In this document: positions 17,473-25,890 of the stretch, one piece after another
How the letters are laid out: the number at the start of each line of letters is the position of its first letter
Numbering within the stretch: position 1 is the first letter of the stretch
NCBI RefSeq assembly: GCF_001984215.1
Contig: NZ_CP019420.1
Coordinates: forward strand, 2,294,001-2,358,000
Direction: 5' to 3'
DNA from: Mycobacterium sp. MS1601
GTDB taxonomy: Bacteria > Actinomycetota > Actinomycetes > Mycobacteriales > Mycobacteriaceae
DNA length: 64,000 nt
The notes under the pieces: generated by a model
Told to the model about the DNA's origin: nothing
Databases searched by the model: none
Seen by the model: only the letters and a program-made list of their open reading frames with translations
Program-made: the position numbers and the translations under genes

Positions 17473-17895
17473 ATGCTGCTTCGACTTTTCACCAACGCCA
17501 CCCCTGCCCACGCTCACTGCGACCTGTACTGCGGTGTCTACGATCCCGCCCAGGCGAAGATCGAGGCGCTGTCGTGCCTCAAGACCCTGCAGAAGTACCA
17601 CGATTCCGATGACGAGCACTTCAAGACCCGCGCCATCCTGATCAAGGAGCAGCGCGCCGAAGAGGTCAAGCATCACCTGATGGTGCTGTGGGCCGACTTC
17701 TTCACCAAGGACCACTTCGAGCAGTTCCCCAACCTGCACCAGCTGTTCTGGGACGGCGTGCACGGTGCAGGCGACGTCAAGAAGTCGCTCGACGTGGCCG
17801 TTGCCGAGAAGCTCCTGGCCACCATCGACGAGATCGCCGACATCTTCTGGCAGACCGAGAAGGCCAAGGGCATGGGCGTGTACCCGCCCGCCTGA
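17473..17895 (+). CDS. sodN: Nickel superoxide dismutase
   Basis: This 140-residue precursor should form the hexameric Ni-SOD that dismutates superoxide in the cytosol. A 14-residue leader (MLLRLFTNATPAHA) precedes the mature start HCDLYCGVYDPAQAK. His1, Cys2, Cys6 and Tyr9 of the nickel hook are kept, but the otherwise near-invariant Pro5 is Tyr. The rest (KYHDSDDEHFKTRAILIKEQRAE with the bundle helices) is typical. It is divergent from sodX. Expression in relatives is induced by nickel through Nur; no operator was resolved. Confidence 0.9.
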   Translation: MLLRLFTNATPAHAHCDLYCGVYDPAQAKIEALSCLKTLQKYHDSDDEHFKTRAILIKEQRAEEVKHHLMVLWADFFTKDHFEQFPNLHQLFWDGVHGAGDVKKSLDVAVAEKLLATIDEIADIFWQTEKAKGMGVYPPA

Positions 17896-17916
17896 TCTCG
17901 TACTGCTGAGTTCACC

Positions 17917-17951
17917 CAACGGGGCGTCACGCACTGCGTGGCGCCCCGTTG
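17917..17951 (+). terminator. Hairpin terminator after sodN
   Basis: A 10-bp perfect stem (CAACGGGGCG paired with CGCCCCGTTG) with an internal secondary stem (TCACGC...GCGTGG) starts 21 bases after the sodN stop. There is no strong T-tract, as is common in mycobacterial terminators. Confidence 0.6.
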
Positions 17952-18083
17952 TTCATCCGATGCTCGTTTGCCGTTAGCACTCGTGTCCTCTTGCCTGCCA
18001 ACGGGTAAGTGGCTCATCCTGTTCGGACCGACCCGCAGTCGTGTCGCGCGGCACTGTCCGAACCGAGTAGTTGCGGAGGGCAC

Positions 18084-18617
18084 ATGGAACCAGGGTCCGG
18101 ACGAGCCATCGAACTCGCCCCCTTTCATTCCGGTGGCGCCCTGAAGGGTTTTGTGGTCTCCGGCCGGTGGCCAGATTCCACAAAAGAATGGGCGCAACTG
18201 CTGATGGTCGCCGTCCGCGTTGCCTCCTGGCCCGGATTACTCTCCACCACAACCATTTTCGGCGTGCGCGAAGAGCTTCCCGACGCACCCGCCCCCGGCA
18301 CGGTCGGCCTGGTGTTGGCCGAGGGCACCGTGGTGGGCGAGTCCGCCATTGCCCCTGGGTACTTCGCGGACCAGAATCCGCCGGCCCTGATGATGCTGCA
18401 CCCCCCGTCGGAGACCACGCCGTCGCTGCCGGAGTGCAGTGGGGCCGCCTCGGGCTGCGTCCTCCTGCCCGGCCTGCCCCACCTCGGCCTCGAGCATCGT
18501 GCCGCCTGGGTGGAGGCCGAGTCCGACGGCACTGTCACCTCCATGGTGAGTCGAGTGGGCGTCGACCCGATCAGTCATCCCGACACTGCGATTCTGGCAA
18601 TGCTGCTCGCCGCCTGA
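18084..18617 (+). CDS. Hypothetical protein
   Basis: This 177-residue acidic cytosolic protein starts MEPGSGRAIELAPFHSGGAL at ATG 18084, with GGAGG at 18075-18079. It has no signal peptide or membrane helix and no motif I can assign. A short Cys pair (ECSGAASGCVLLPG) sits near residue 118. About 130 bp of promoter-like sequence separate it from the sodN terminator. Confidence 0.65.
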   Translation: MEPGSGRAIELAPFHSGGALKGFVVSGRWPDSTKEWAQLLMVAVRVASWPGLLSTTTIFGVREELPDAPAPGTVGLVLAEGTVVGESAIAPGYFADQNPPALMMLHPPSETTPSLPECSGAASGCVLLPGLPHLGLEHRAAWVEAESDGTVTSMVSRVGVDPISHPDTAILAMLLAA

Positions 18618-19219
18618 ATCAGCAGCACGCATCGAGACTCAGTCTTGTGGCAATGATCACGTTGCCGACCCGGGGGAGTGTCCCACGCACCTCTGGCTAT
18701 CTCGCCCCGGCGGCTGCGCAACCACCCTGCGCCTCACGCTGAGAACTGTCGACGGCCGGGGGTGTCGGCCACTCGCCGATGACGGAATCCGGGGTGGCGA
18801 CTGGAGATCATTACCGCCGGTAAACGACATGCCAGAGCCCCAAAGCGAACGCCAACATGCCAGGATGATGCGGATCGCGTAGTGGCTTTTCGCGGCAGCA
18901 AATCTGCATTCAGCTCAGCTCACGCTCAGGAACGGTTGCCCAGTAACGCACAGGTTTCATCTGCCACCCTCCGATGGCAGCGTTTCCGCGGTGGGCGAAC
19001 CCAGCTGGGATTTTTCGGCCGCTGCACTATTGTCCTGCGCTTCAAATCACTAACGATGCCCTGATCAGCGCTTCGGAAGCCCTCCTACCGCGCTAACCTG
19101 TCAGTACACGCGTTAATTTGTCAGGCGTTTGCACTTGGTTGTTGTCAGAACTCTCGCTACGATGATCAGCAAATACGGCCACGGATATAACGCGATGTCC
19201 ACCTGTGGAGGTCCTAAAG
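18618..19219 (+). promoter_or_regulatory. Long espR upstream region with promoter and TGTCAG repeats
   Basis: No credible gene is seen in these 602 bases. Near espR a promoter can be drawn: TTGGTT (19135-19140), 17-base spacer, TACGAT (19158-19163). Three TGTCAG direct repeats occur at 19099-19104, 19119-19124 and 19143-19148 (20 and 24 apart), the last inside the promoter spacer. TTTGCAC at about 19128 resembles the EspR recognition core. A TTACC-GCC-GGTAA inverted repeat lies at about 18813. Autoregulation by EspR over a long leader fits what is known in M. tuberculosis. Confidence 0.5.
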
Positions 19220-19618
19220 ATGAGCACGACGTTCGCTGCGCGATTGAATCGCCTGTTTGACACGGTGTACCCGCCGGGTCGCGGACCGCATACGTCGGCG
19301 GAAGTGATCGGCGCGCTCAAGGCGGAGGGTGTCACCATGTCGGCGCCCTACCTGTCTCAGCTGCGCTCCGGCAACCGCACCAACCCTTCCGCCGCAACGA
19401 TGACGGCCCTTGCCAATTTCTTCCGCATCAAGCCCGCCTACTTCACCGACGACGAGTACTACGAGAAGCTCGACAAGGAGCTCACGTGGTTGGCGAACAT
19501 GCGTGACGAGGGCGTCCGCCGGATCGCCGCTCGCACGGTGGGCCTGTCGGCGGAAGCCCAGCAGGATCTCGTCCTCAAGGCCGAGGAACTGCGCCGCAAA
19601 GAGCACCTGGACGACTAG
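19220..19618 (+). CDS. espR: Nucleoid-associated ESX-1 regulator EspR
   Basis: This 132-residue DNA-binding protein is a dimeric helix-turn-helix factor that bridges distant sites and activates the espACD operon in M. tuberculosis. The N-terminal HTH reads SAPYLSQLRSGNRTNPS and is followed by FFRIKPAYFTDDEYYEKLDKEL, nearly identical to Rv3849. The C-terminal dimerisation helices (about 85-132) are present. GGAGGT at 19207-19212, 7 bases before ATG 19220, fixes the start. The long untranslated upstream region suggests complex control. Confidence 0.95.
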   Translation: MSTTFAARLNRLFDTVYPPGRGPHTSAEVIGALKAEGVTMSAPYLSQLRSGNRTNPSAATMTALANFFRIKPAYFTDDEYYEKLDKELTWLANMRDEGVRRIAARTVGLSAEAQQDLVLKAEELRRKEHLDD

Positions 19619-19660
19619 CTCCAGGTCGCCGATGCGGCGACGAAGGAGTCGGCTTAGGAG

Positions 19661-20752
19661 CTAGGCGCGCACTTCCGTCTGACGCTTCATGTCGCGGTAC
19701 TGGCGTGCGATCTCGATGATCCACTCACGGTCGGAGTAACTCTCCGGCTGCCGGAGCGTGCCCAGGCCGGGAAATGCGTCGGGACCTCCGTGGATCCACC
19801 GTGCAATGGCCTGTGCCTGCTGCGTCGGCGACATGTCTTCGGGTGCCGTCGCGTGGTCGTTCCGGTCACCACGACGGGCGAGCTGTGCGGCCGTCGCTTC
19901 GAGGAACAGCGCGTCGGAGATCAACGACAGCTGCTCGGCCACCCGGAACACCAGTGGCCCACGCGGTCGCTCCCCGATGCCGACGTCGGGTTGCCTGTGC
20001 TCCAACTCAGCCAGCAGCGGCCCGATCAGCCTCAGCTCACGTCGGCTCGCGACCCAGTCCTCGACGGTGGGAAGCAGCGAACCCGCCGCCACCACCGCCA
20101 TGGCGGTGGCCAGCAGCGTCACCGCGGAGCCGATGCCGACCAGCTGCGTGTTGCCGAATGCCTGCATCATGAAGAACGCGCTGGCCAGCAGGATCAGCAC
20201 GATTCCGACGGTGAAGACGAACAAGGCCCGGCCCCTGCGGCTGCGGCTGGAGTTGCGCATCCCCGCCCACGACACCAGCGTCAGCGCCAACAGTATGTAC
20301 AGCAGGGGCAGCAGCCACGAGGTCGACAGGTTCGGTGTGCCGAGGTTACGTGCCAGGTACTCCTCGGGAGACATCTCCGGCTGCTGACCACGGGTGAAGA
20401 ACAGCACCAGTGTCACCACCGCGATGACGCCGGCCACCCCGTACTGGACCATCGCGATGCGCCGCGTCACCGCCGGATGCCTGGTGGACGCGGCCGTGGT
20501 GATCATCACGCAACTACCCGCCGCGCACCCGATCAGAGCCACCTGGCTCAGGCCCATAGAGACGTTGGGCCAGTGCAGAACAGTGTCCAGAAGGAGCGTC
20601 AGTGGCGACCAATTGAGGGCAGCCACCAACGCAAGGCTGCCCAGCGCGACGATCATGGCTGTGCTGACCAGAGACTGTTTGTTGACCAGGGCCCAACCGA
20701 TGCGCACTCCGGTCGCGAGGCTGAGCAGGCCGGCGATCACCCAGACGGTCAA
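19661..20752 (-). CDS. Polytopic membrane protein, MAB_1171c-type
   Basis: This 363-residue protein has about seven membrane helices in its first 240 residues and a soluble C-terminal part ending REWIIEIARQYRDMKRQTEVRA. It resembles actinobacterial proteins annotated as MAB_1171c-family putative transporters, which typically sit directly behind an ImmA/IrrE protease gene. It starts at TTG 20752, overlapping that gene's TGA by 4 bases (TTGA). Transport function is not demonstrated; a sensor or substrate for the protease is equally possible. Confidence 0.7.
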   Translation of the reverse strand: MTVWVIAGLLSLATGVRIGWALVNKQSLVSTAMIVALGSLALVAALNWSPLTLLLDTVLHWPNVSMGLSQVALIGCAAGSCVMITTAASTRHPAVTRRIAMVQYGVAGVIAVVTLVLFFTRGQQPEMSPEEYLARNLGTPNLSTSWLLPLLYILLALTLVSWAGMRNSSRSRRGRALFVFTVGIVLILLASAFFMMQAFGNTQLVGIGSAVTLLATAMAVVAAGSLLPTVEDWVASRRELRLIGPLLAELEHRQPDVGIGERPRGPLVFRVAEQLSLISDALFLEATAAQLARRGDRNDHATAPEDMSPTQQAQAIARWIHGGPDAFPGLGTLRQPESYSDREWIIEIARQYRDMKRQTEVRA

Positions 20753-21240
20753 CCAAACGCCTCTCCGAGCCGCACCTGGACAATCGAGGACCTGTCCGAG
20801 GGCATCCGGCCCAACCGGTAGATCAGCAACGCTGCGAAGTCCTCGGCCTCCTGTTCGGCGTCGGCGCCGTTGGGGCCCATGCAGCCGGTGCGCTGGTTCA
20901 GCATGTAGCCGATGAGGTCATCGCTGGCCGCTTCGGTGACCTGGCGGGCCGCTTCCGCCACGGGCATGCCTTGATGGCCGAGTACAAGGTGACCGAGTTC
21001 GTGGGCCAAGGTGCGCTGCCATGTCGGTAGCCCGTGCTGGATGAGGAAGACATCGTGATCGACGTATTGCCGCCACTGCCCGCAGACGCCCGCCGGCAGG
21101 TCGGCCAGTTCGATTTCGATGGGGCGGCCACGGTCGCTGCTCACCGCGGCGATCAGCCTGGCCAATGACACCTCCCCACGCCGAGGAGCCAGCGCAAGCA
21201 CGTCATTGACCGCTTTGGTCACGCGTCTGTCCGCCGACAT
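20749..21240 (-). CDS. ImmA/IrrE family metallo-endopeptidase
   Basis: This 163-residue protein has the gluzincin motif HELGHLVLGHQG near residue 80, with the downstream acidic ligand region EAASDDLIGYML. ImmA/IrrE peptidases cut XRE-type repressors to relieve repression in mobile elements and stress responses. Here the protein is cotranslated with a membrane protein and lies 1.1 kb from the HTH regulator espR, transcribed toward it. Whether EspR or another XRE factor is the substrate cannot be read from sequence. Confidence 0.85.
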   Translation of the reverse strand: MSADRRVTKAVNDVLALAPRRGEVSLARLIAAVSSDRGRPIEIELADLPAGVCGQWRQYVDHDVFLIQHGLPTWQRTLAHELGHLVLGHQGMPVAEAARQVTEAASDDLIGYMLNQRTGCMGPNGADAEQEAEDFAALLIYRLGRMPSDRSSIVQVRLGEAFG

Positions 21241-21261
21241 GTCACCCCCTCCCCGACATGG

Positions 21262-22494
21262 TTATTGCAGGAAGCGCGCTGTCCCCGCCGCGCGGATGGT
21301 GTGGCCGGCTTTCGCCTGGCGATATCCGACCAATCCCCCTGCCGCCGTTAGGGCCACTATGCCCGCTACACCGGGAAGTGCAATGCCTGCTATCTCGGTG
21401 AGTTTGGCTGACCTCAGATATTGCGGGTAACCGGCGCGGAAGCCCTCCGGCAACGGGTTGCGCACCGGACCGGCGGCGGGCGCCGATACCGCCGGCCGAA
21501 GCTGCTCGGGCTGGACGGGCCGGGGTGCTGGAGGTTCAGTGTCCGGAGGTGGTGGTGTGGGGCGCGCCGGAACCGCGGCCGGAATCGGCGCCGGAATCGG
21601 AATCGGCACAACGAGGACGGGCGGGGCGATCGGTGCCGGAGCTGCGGTCAGGCCGGCCAGTCCCCCGAGGCCGGCATCGAGAGCTTCCGGGGCCGCTAAT
21701 GGGTCGCTGACCTCAGGGAAGGACTCGCGCGGCACGTCCGGGAAGCCACCGTTACCGCCGCCGTTACCTCCCCAGTTGCCTCCCCCACCACTGGTGGGTG
21801 GATTCCCCGGCCACGGGTTGCCGGGTCCGGGGTTACCGCCTGGTTCTTCGGGTTCGTTGGGTTCCTCCGGCCCTTCTCCACACGGCTCGCCGGGTCCGTG
21901 GCCGTCACCTGGCCTGCCCGGTCCGTGGCCGTCACCGGGCCTACCGGGTCCGTGGCCGTCACCGGGCCTGCCCGGCCCATGGCCGTCACCGGGCCTGCCC
22001 GGCCCATGGCCATCACCGGGCTCGCCGGGTCCATGGCCATCACCGGGCTCGCCGGGTCCATGGCCATCACCGGGCCTGCCCGGCCCATGGCCATCACCTG
22101 GCCTGCCCGGCCCATGACCGTCACCTGGTCCCCCCGGCCCATGACCGCCACCCGGCTTGTCTGGTTTGTCGGGCTTGTCTGGCTTGTCGGGTTTCTCCGG
22201 CTTGCCGGGCCGGTCCGGCTTGTCGGGTTTCTCGGGTTTGTCCGGCTTGCCGGGTTTGTCCGGTCCGTCCGGCTTGCCGGGCCGGTCCGGCTTGCCACCT
22301 GGCCTTGCGGGTCCGTCCCCGGACCTACCCGGCCGGTCCGGGCCGCGGGAATCCGAGCCGGCGCCGTTGTCGTGATGACCCGGGCTGGCCAGGGCGGTCG
22401 AAGCACCCCAGCCACCTGCTCCGCCGATCAGCAAACCGCCTGCAAGCGCAGCGCCGATCGCAGCCATGCGCACTCGCGACCCGTCCACACTCAT
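21262..22494 (-). CDS. Collagen-like, Pro/Gly-rich envelope protein
   Basis: This 410-residue protein has an N-terminal signal or anchor ([21 protein letters not shown] region, 10-36), a [13 protein letters not shown] lysine-rich tract (50-116), ten 9-residue GHGPGxPGD repeats (117-206), a Pro/Asn/Gly-rich linker and a C-terminal membrane helix (about 365-390, [21 protein letters not shown]). It is probably surface exposed and cell-wall associated, possibly an adhesin by analogy with bacterial collagen-like proteins. Function is not established. Confidence 0.75.
   Translation of the reverse strand: MSVDGSRVRMAAIGAALAGGLLIGGAGGWGASTALASPGHHDNGAGSDSRGPDRPGRSGDGPARPGGKPDRPGKPDGPDKPGKPDKPEKPDKPDRPGKPEKPDKPDKPDKPDKPGGGHGPGGPGDGHGPGRPGDGHGPGRPGDGHGPGEPGDGHGPGEPGDGHGPGRPGDGHGPGRPGDGHGPGRPGDGHGPGRPGDGHGPGEPCGEGPEEPNEPEEPGGNPGPGNPWPGNPPTSGGGGNWGGNGGGNGGFPDVPRESFPEVSDPLAAPEALDAGLGGLAGLTAAPAPIAPPVLVVPIPIPAPIPAAVPARPTPPPPDTEPPAPRPVQPEQLRPAVSAPAAGPVRNPLPEGFRAGYPQYLRSAKLTEIAGIALPGVAGIVALTAAGGLVGYRQAKAGHTIRAAGTARFLQ
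21877..22146 (-). repeat. Ten tandem 27-bp coding repeats
   Basis: Ten 27-bp units encode GHGPG(R/E/G)PGD. Some units are near-identical at the DNA level and the variable codon alternates Arg/Glu. Copy number is likely variable between strains. This is a protein-coding tandem repeat, not a CRISPR array, as there are no spacers. Confidence 0.85.
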
Positions 22495-22676
22495 CCCGAT
22501 TCGTCACGCCGACGCCTTGCGGCTGCGCTCGCCACCACTCGGCGTCCGCTCCGAACTTTGACCCATTCTCGCATATCCGCAGGTCGTAATTCGGGCCGCC
22601 GGGGTAGGCGATAGGGTTTATCCGGACTCGCGGCATCGACCGCGATATGCGACGACAGCACCGGGAGGCGACAGGT

Positions 22677-23333
22677 ATGGGCCTGTTCACCAAGCGAAAG
22701 AGCCGTGCCACGCGCAAGGCCGAGGCCAAAGCGATCAAGGCGAAGGCAAAGCTCGAAGCCAAGCTCGACGCCAAAAACGAGAAGCGGCGCATCAAGTCGG
22801 CCCAGCGGGCCGAAACCCGCTCGTTGAAGGCACAACTGCGTTCTCAACGCGACAGCGAGCGTAACTCGCTGCGCATCGCGGAGGCCGAGCTGAAGGCGGC
22901 CCGCGAAGGCAAGCTGTTGTCGCCGGCCCGCATCCGTCGCACTCTCACCGTCACCAGGCTGCTGGCTCCGATTCTGGTGCCCATCGTTTACCGGGCGGCG
23001 ACGTCGGCGCGTGGTCTGCTCGACGAGCGCCGCGCAGACCGTCTCGGGGTGCCGCTGAGCCAGCTCGGCCAGTTCTCCGGCCACGGTGGGCAACTGTCGG
23101 CACGTATCGCCGGGGCAGAGCGCTCACTGCGCAGCGTGGCGGAGAAAAAGCCCAAGGACGCCGAAACCAAGCAGTTCGTCACCGCTATCGGTGACCGGCT
23201 CGCCGACCTCGCTGCTGCGGTGACTGCCGCGGAGTCCATGCCGACGGCCCGCCGCCGCGCTGCCCATGCGGCCATTGCCGAGCAACTCGACGGCATCGAT
23301 GCCGACCTGATGGCCCGCCTGGGCGTGTTGTAG
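22677..23333 (+). CDS. Conserved DUF6474-type protein (Rv3850-like)
   Basis: This 218-residue protein starts MGLFTKRKSRATRKAEAKAI at ATG 22677 with GGAGG at 22664-22668. The first 80 residues are a highly charged Lys/Ala/Glu helix, likely coiled coil. A hydrophobic segment follows (RLLAPILVPIVYRAATSA, about 93-112), then a helical C-terminal half. Length equals Rv3850 (218 aa), which sits beside espR and hns in M. tuberculosis. Function unknown. Confidence 0.75.
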   Translation: MGLFTKRKSRATRKAEAKAIKAKAKLEAKLDAKNEKRRIKSAQRAETRSLKAQLRSQRDSERNSLRIAEAELKAAREGKLLSPARIRRTLTVTRLLAPILVPIVYRAATSARGLLDERRADRLGVPLSQLGQFSGHGGQLSARIAGAERSLRSVAEKKPKDAETKQFVTAIGDRLADLAAAVTAAESMPTARRRAAHAAIAEQLDGIDADLMARLGVL

Positions 23334-23348
23334 ACCCACACCCCTGCC

Positions 23349-23840
23349 GTGTCCCGTTTCAAGGCGTCGACCGCCGCCGCGTTCACCGCGGCGCTGGCCG
23401 TGGCGGCGCACGCACTGGCCGGTGGCGGCTGGCCCACCGGTGGGGCAGTTGCACTGCTGGCGGTGCTGGCCGTTGCGACGGGCTTGGTTGCGGGTGCGTC
23501 TGCTGACCGCCATCTGGCGGTGATCCTGGCCCTCGGCCAAGCGACTGGGCACCTGGCTCTGGCAGCCGTCGGCCATGTCCACCACACAGCAACCGCGCCT
23601 TGGCAATTGATGTTGTTCAGCCACGCTGTCGCAGTCACAGTCGGGGCCGCGCTGATGATTTTGGCGCAGCAGTTGGGCCGAGTCCTGTCCCGTGCGATTC
23701 GTCGGTGCACCACCGCGGTGCAAGTGCCGGCCGACGCGCCGCACATCTTGCAGCTGCGCGTCGATCATCAACCACTGCAACACGTTCGGTTACTGGCAGC
23801 GTCGTTGACGCATCGGGGTCCGCCGGCGCGCGCGTACTGA
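23349..23840 (+). CDS. Small His-containing membrane protein in the copper locus
   Basis: This 163-residue protein has four membrane helices (residues about 8-125) with a histidine cluster in the loop LAAVGHVHHTAT and another near the end (VDHQPLQHVRLL). It starts at GTG 23349, 15 bases after the DUF6474-type gene, and lies directly before CopC and CopD, which suggests a copper-linked role. It occupies the place of Rv3851. No specific family can be stated. Confidence 0.65.
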   Translation: MSRFKASTAAAFTAALAVAAHALAGGGWPTGGAVALLAVLAVATGLVAGASADRHLAVILALGQATGHLALAAVGHVHHTATAPWQLMLFSHAVAVTVGAALMILAQQLGRVLSRAIRRCTTAVQVPADAPHILQLRVDHQPLQHVRLLAASLTHRGPPARAY

Positions 23841-23877
23841 CGCCGCCCCGACACCTCTGACCAGAAAGTTCAACCCC

Positions 23878-24453
23878 ATGACAACCGCATCGCGGTCGGC
23901 GCTGCGCGCACTGTGCGCCGCGACCTCCGCTCTTCTTCTGGCGAGCGCCTTCGCCTTTCTCACCGCTGCCCCCGCTTCGGCGCACGCCGCGTTGGTGTCG
24001 TCCGACCCGGCCGCGGACACCACCGTGCCCACCCATCCACAGCGAGTCACCGCGACCTTCAACGAGGCGATGCAGCCTGCGTTCGCGGCCATGACGGTCG
24101 TCGGTCCAGACGGCGGCCAGTGGGGCAAGGGTGAGGTCGAGGTCCGTGGGGCCACCCTCGGGATCGCCGTCCTGCCCGGCGGTCCAGCCGGGTTGTACAC
24201 CGTGAACTACCGTGCCACCTCGGCCGACGGGCACGTGGTGTCCGGTTCGTGGGGGTACACGGTCACCGAGCCCGCTTCGAGCGCCACCCCTGCGACCACA
24301 CCGGCCGCGTCGACACCCACGCCCGCGGCCATTGAGGAGCCGGTGCCCACTCCGCCGGACAGCGCCGGTGGGTCACCGGTGTGGCCCTACGTTCTTGGTG
24401 CCTCGTTGATCGTCGCCGGCGGTGCACTGTGGGCGGTACGGCGCCGGTCGTGA
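23878..24453 (+). CDS. CopC-like copper-binding protein
   Basis: This 191-residue exported protein has a signal peptide ending ASA, leaving a mature N-terminus HAALVSSDPA whose first His is the classic Cu(II) ligand of CopC. The second ligand region is ATSADGHVVSGSWGY. A Thr/Pro/Ala linker leads to a C-terminal membrane helix (VWPYVLGASLIVAGGALWAV), so it is tethered. It should bind copper outside the membrane and pass it to the CopD-type protein encoded next, with which it overlaps by 4 bases (GTGA). Confidence 0.88.
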   Translation: MTTASRSALRALCAATSALLLASAFAFLTAAPASAHAALVSSDPAADTTVPTHPQRVTATFNEAMQPAFAAMTVVGPDGGQWGKGEVEVRGATLGIAVLPGGPAGLYTVNYRATSADGHVVSGSWGYTVTEPASSATPATTPAASTPTPAAIEEPVPTPPDSAGGSPVWPYVLGASLIVAGGALWAVRRRS

Positions 24454-25373
24454 CCGTCGTCCGCACCGCGGTGGCTGTCGCGGGTGTGGTCGCAGTGACG
24501 CTGGCCGGAGCTTGGCTGCTGGCGCAGCCACTGCTGTCACCGTCGGCTGCCGCGGTCCGCGCGGTCGCCGATGGAGCGGCAGTGACGGCACTCGGCCTGG
24601 CTACGGTGCAGATGCTCGACGGGCACCGCTTCCGTGACGAGCTGATGGCCCGCGCTTCCACACCGCTGGTGGCGGCCGGGGCCATCTGGCTGATCGCCGA
24701 ATTGGTGCGGTTGACACTCGGCGCCGCCGAGGCCGCCGACGTGGCCGTAGGCCAGCTGTCCGCGCAGACCACCTGGGATTTCGCGACGCTGACCTCCGCC
24801 GGCCGCTCCGGTGTGCTCAGTCTCCTGGCAGCGGCCGCGATCGCCGCCACCGCCATGCTGCTGCGTCCGTCACCGGCGGTCCGCCTGGCCGCCGCCGGTG
24901 CGGCGGCCACCGGTCTGGCGGCCCGCGCGGTGACGGGACATCTAGCCGAAGGGACTCTGAGCGCTACCGCCGTGGTGGTGCACGCACTGGCGGCGGCCGT
25001 CTGGTGCGGCGTGCTCACGGCATTGGCACTGACCGTGCGTTCACGTGGTCAGTGGGCCAGGGTGCTGCCGACGTTCTCCCAGCTGTCGCTGCTGTGCGTG
25101 TCCGTCCTGGTGGTCGGTGGCACCGTGAGCGCCCTGACGCGCATCGGGACGCTCTCGGAGCTGGTCACCACCGGTTATGGTCGGATCCTCGTGGCCAAGC
25201 TGATCGCCACGGCGGTGCTGGTGGCATTGGCCGCGCGGTACCGGGCCACCTGGGTGCCGTCGGCGACTTCGCATCGGATCAGCGCACAGGCATCACGTCG
25301 CAAGTCGCTGATCGAGCTGGCGGTGATGGCGGTGGCTCTGACCTTGGCCGCGGCGTTGACAGTGACCGGCTGA
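24450..25373 (+). CDS. CopD family copper resistance/uptake membrane protein
   Basis: This 307-residue polytopic protein has eight or so membrane helices and the CopD-type histidines (VVVHALAAAVWCGVLTALAL). It starts at GTG 24450, overlapping the copC stop. With CopC it probably moves copper across the membrane; in actinobacteria the direction is debated. Longer starts inside copC are rejected. Confidence 0.85.
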   Translation: MTVVRTAVAVAGVVAVTLAGAWLLAQPLLSPSAAAVRAVADGAAVTALGLATVQMLDGHRFRDELMARASTPLVAAGAIWLIAELVRLTLGAAEAADVAVGQLSAQTTWDFATLTSAGRSGVLSLLAAAAIAATAMLLRPSPAVRLAAAGAAATGLAARAVTGHLAEGTLSATAVVVHALAAAVWCGVLTALALTVRSRGQWARVLPTFSQLSLLCVSVLVVGGTVSALTRIGTLSELVTTGYGRILVAKLIATAVLVALAARYRATWVPSATSHRISAQASRRKSLIELAVMAVALTLAAALTVTG

Positions 25374-25465
25374 CCCCGTTGTCGCCGCGGCCCCACCTGG
25401 CATGATGGGGCACTGCCGGTCGTGATGACACGCGTCTGGAGCAGATGACATTAAGGAGCAGTCCG

Positions 25466-25867
25466 ATGGCCGACCCGCAGGAGCCACCCGAGAAGCACCC
25501 AGAAGGTGCACCGGAGCCCCCTGCCAAAAAGGCCCCGGCCAAGAAGACCCCGGCCAAAAAGGCTCCGGCGAAGAAGACCCCGGCCAAAAAGGCACCCGCC
25601 AAGGCACCGGCCAAAAAAGCACCCGCGAAGAAAGCTCCCGCGAAGAAGGCCGTTCCTCCGCCGCCGCCACCGGCTGCGCCCGCCGAGGCGGTGACCGTCG
25701 GCGCCAAAGAGGTGGCGGCACAGGCCAAGTCCACAGTTGAAGAGGCCTCCGACAGCGTGGCGGCACCCGCGCAACGGGATCGTTCGCCGCTGCCCATCGT
25801 GGTGGCGGTCCTGGTCAGCCTGCTGGCGGTGCTGGTGGTGCGTCAGCTGCGCCGTAATTCGCACTGA
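25466..25867 (+). CDS. hns: Lysine-rich histone-like membrane protein Hns
   Basis: This 133-residue protein matches Rv3852. The N-terminal half is built of Lys/Ala/Pro repeats (KKAPAKKTPAKK type, about residues 18-66), the DNA-binding histone-H1-like tail. The C-terminus carries a membrane helix (LPIVVAVLVSLLAVLVV) and an Arg-rich end. It therefore probably tethers DNA to the membrane. AAGGAG at 25452-25457 sets ATG 25466. Despite its name it is unrelated in sequence to E. coli H-NS. Confidence 0.88.
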   Translation: MADPQEPPEKHPEGAPEPPAKKAPAKKTPAKKAPAKKTPAKKAPAKAPAKKAPAKKAPAKKAVPPPPPPAAPAEAVTVGAKEVAAQAKSTVEEASDSVAAPAQRDRSPLPIVVAVLVSLLAVLVVRQLRRNSH

Positions 25868-25890
25868 CCGGGCGGCGCTAGCATTCACCC

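Noticed and set aside
21877..22146. CRISPR-like regular 27-bp repeats
   Set aside because: The units abut with no spacers and are in frame within a protein gene; coding tandem repeats.
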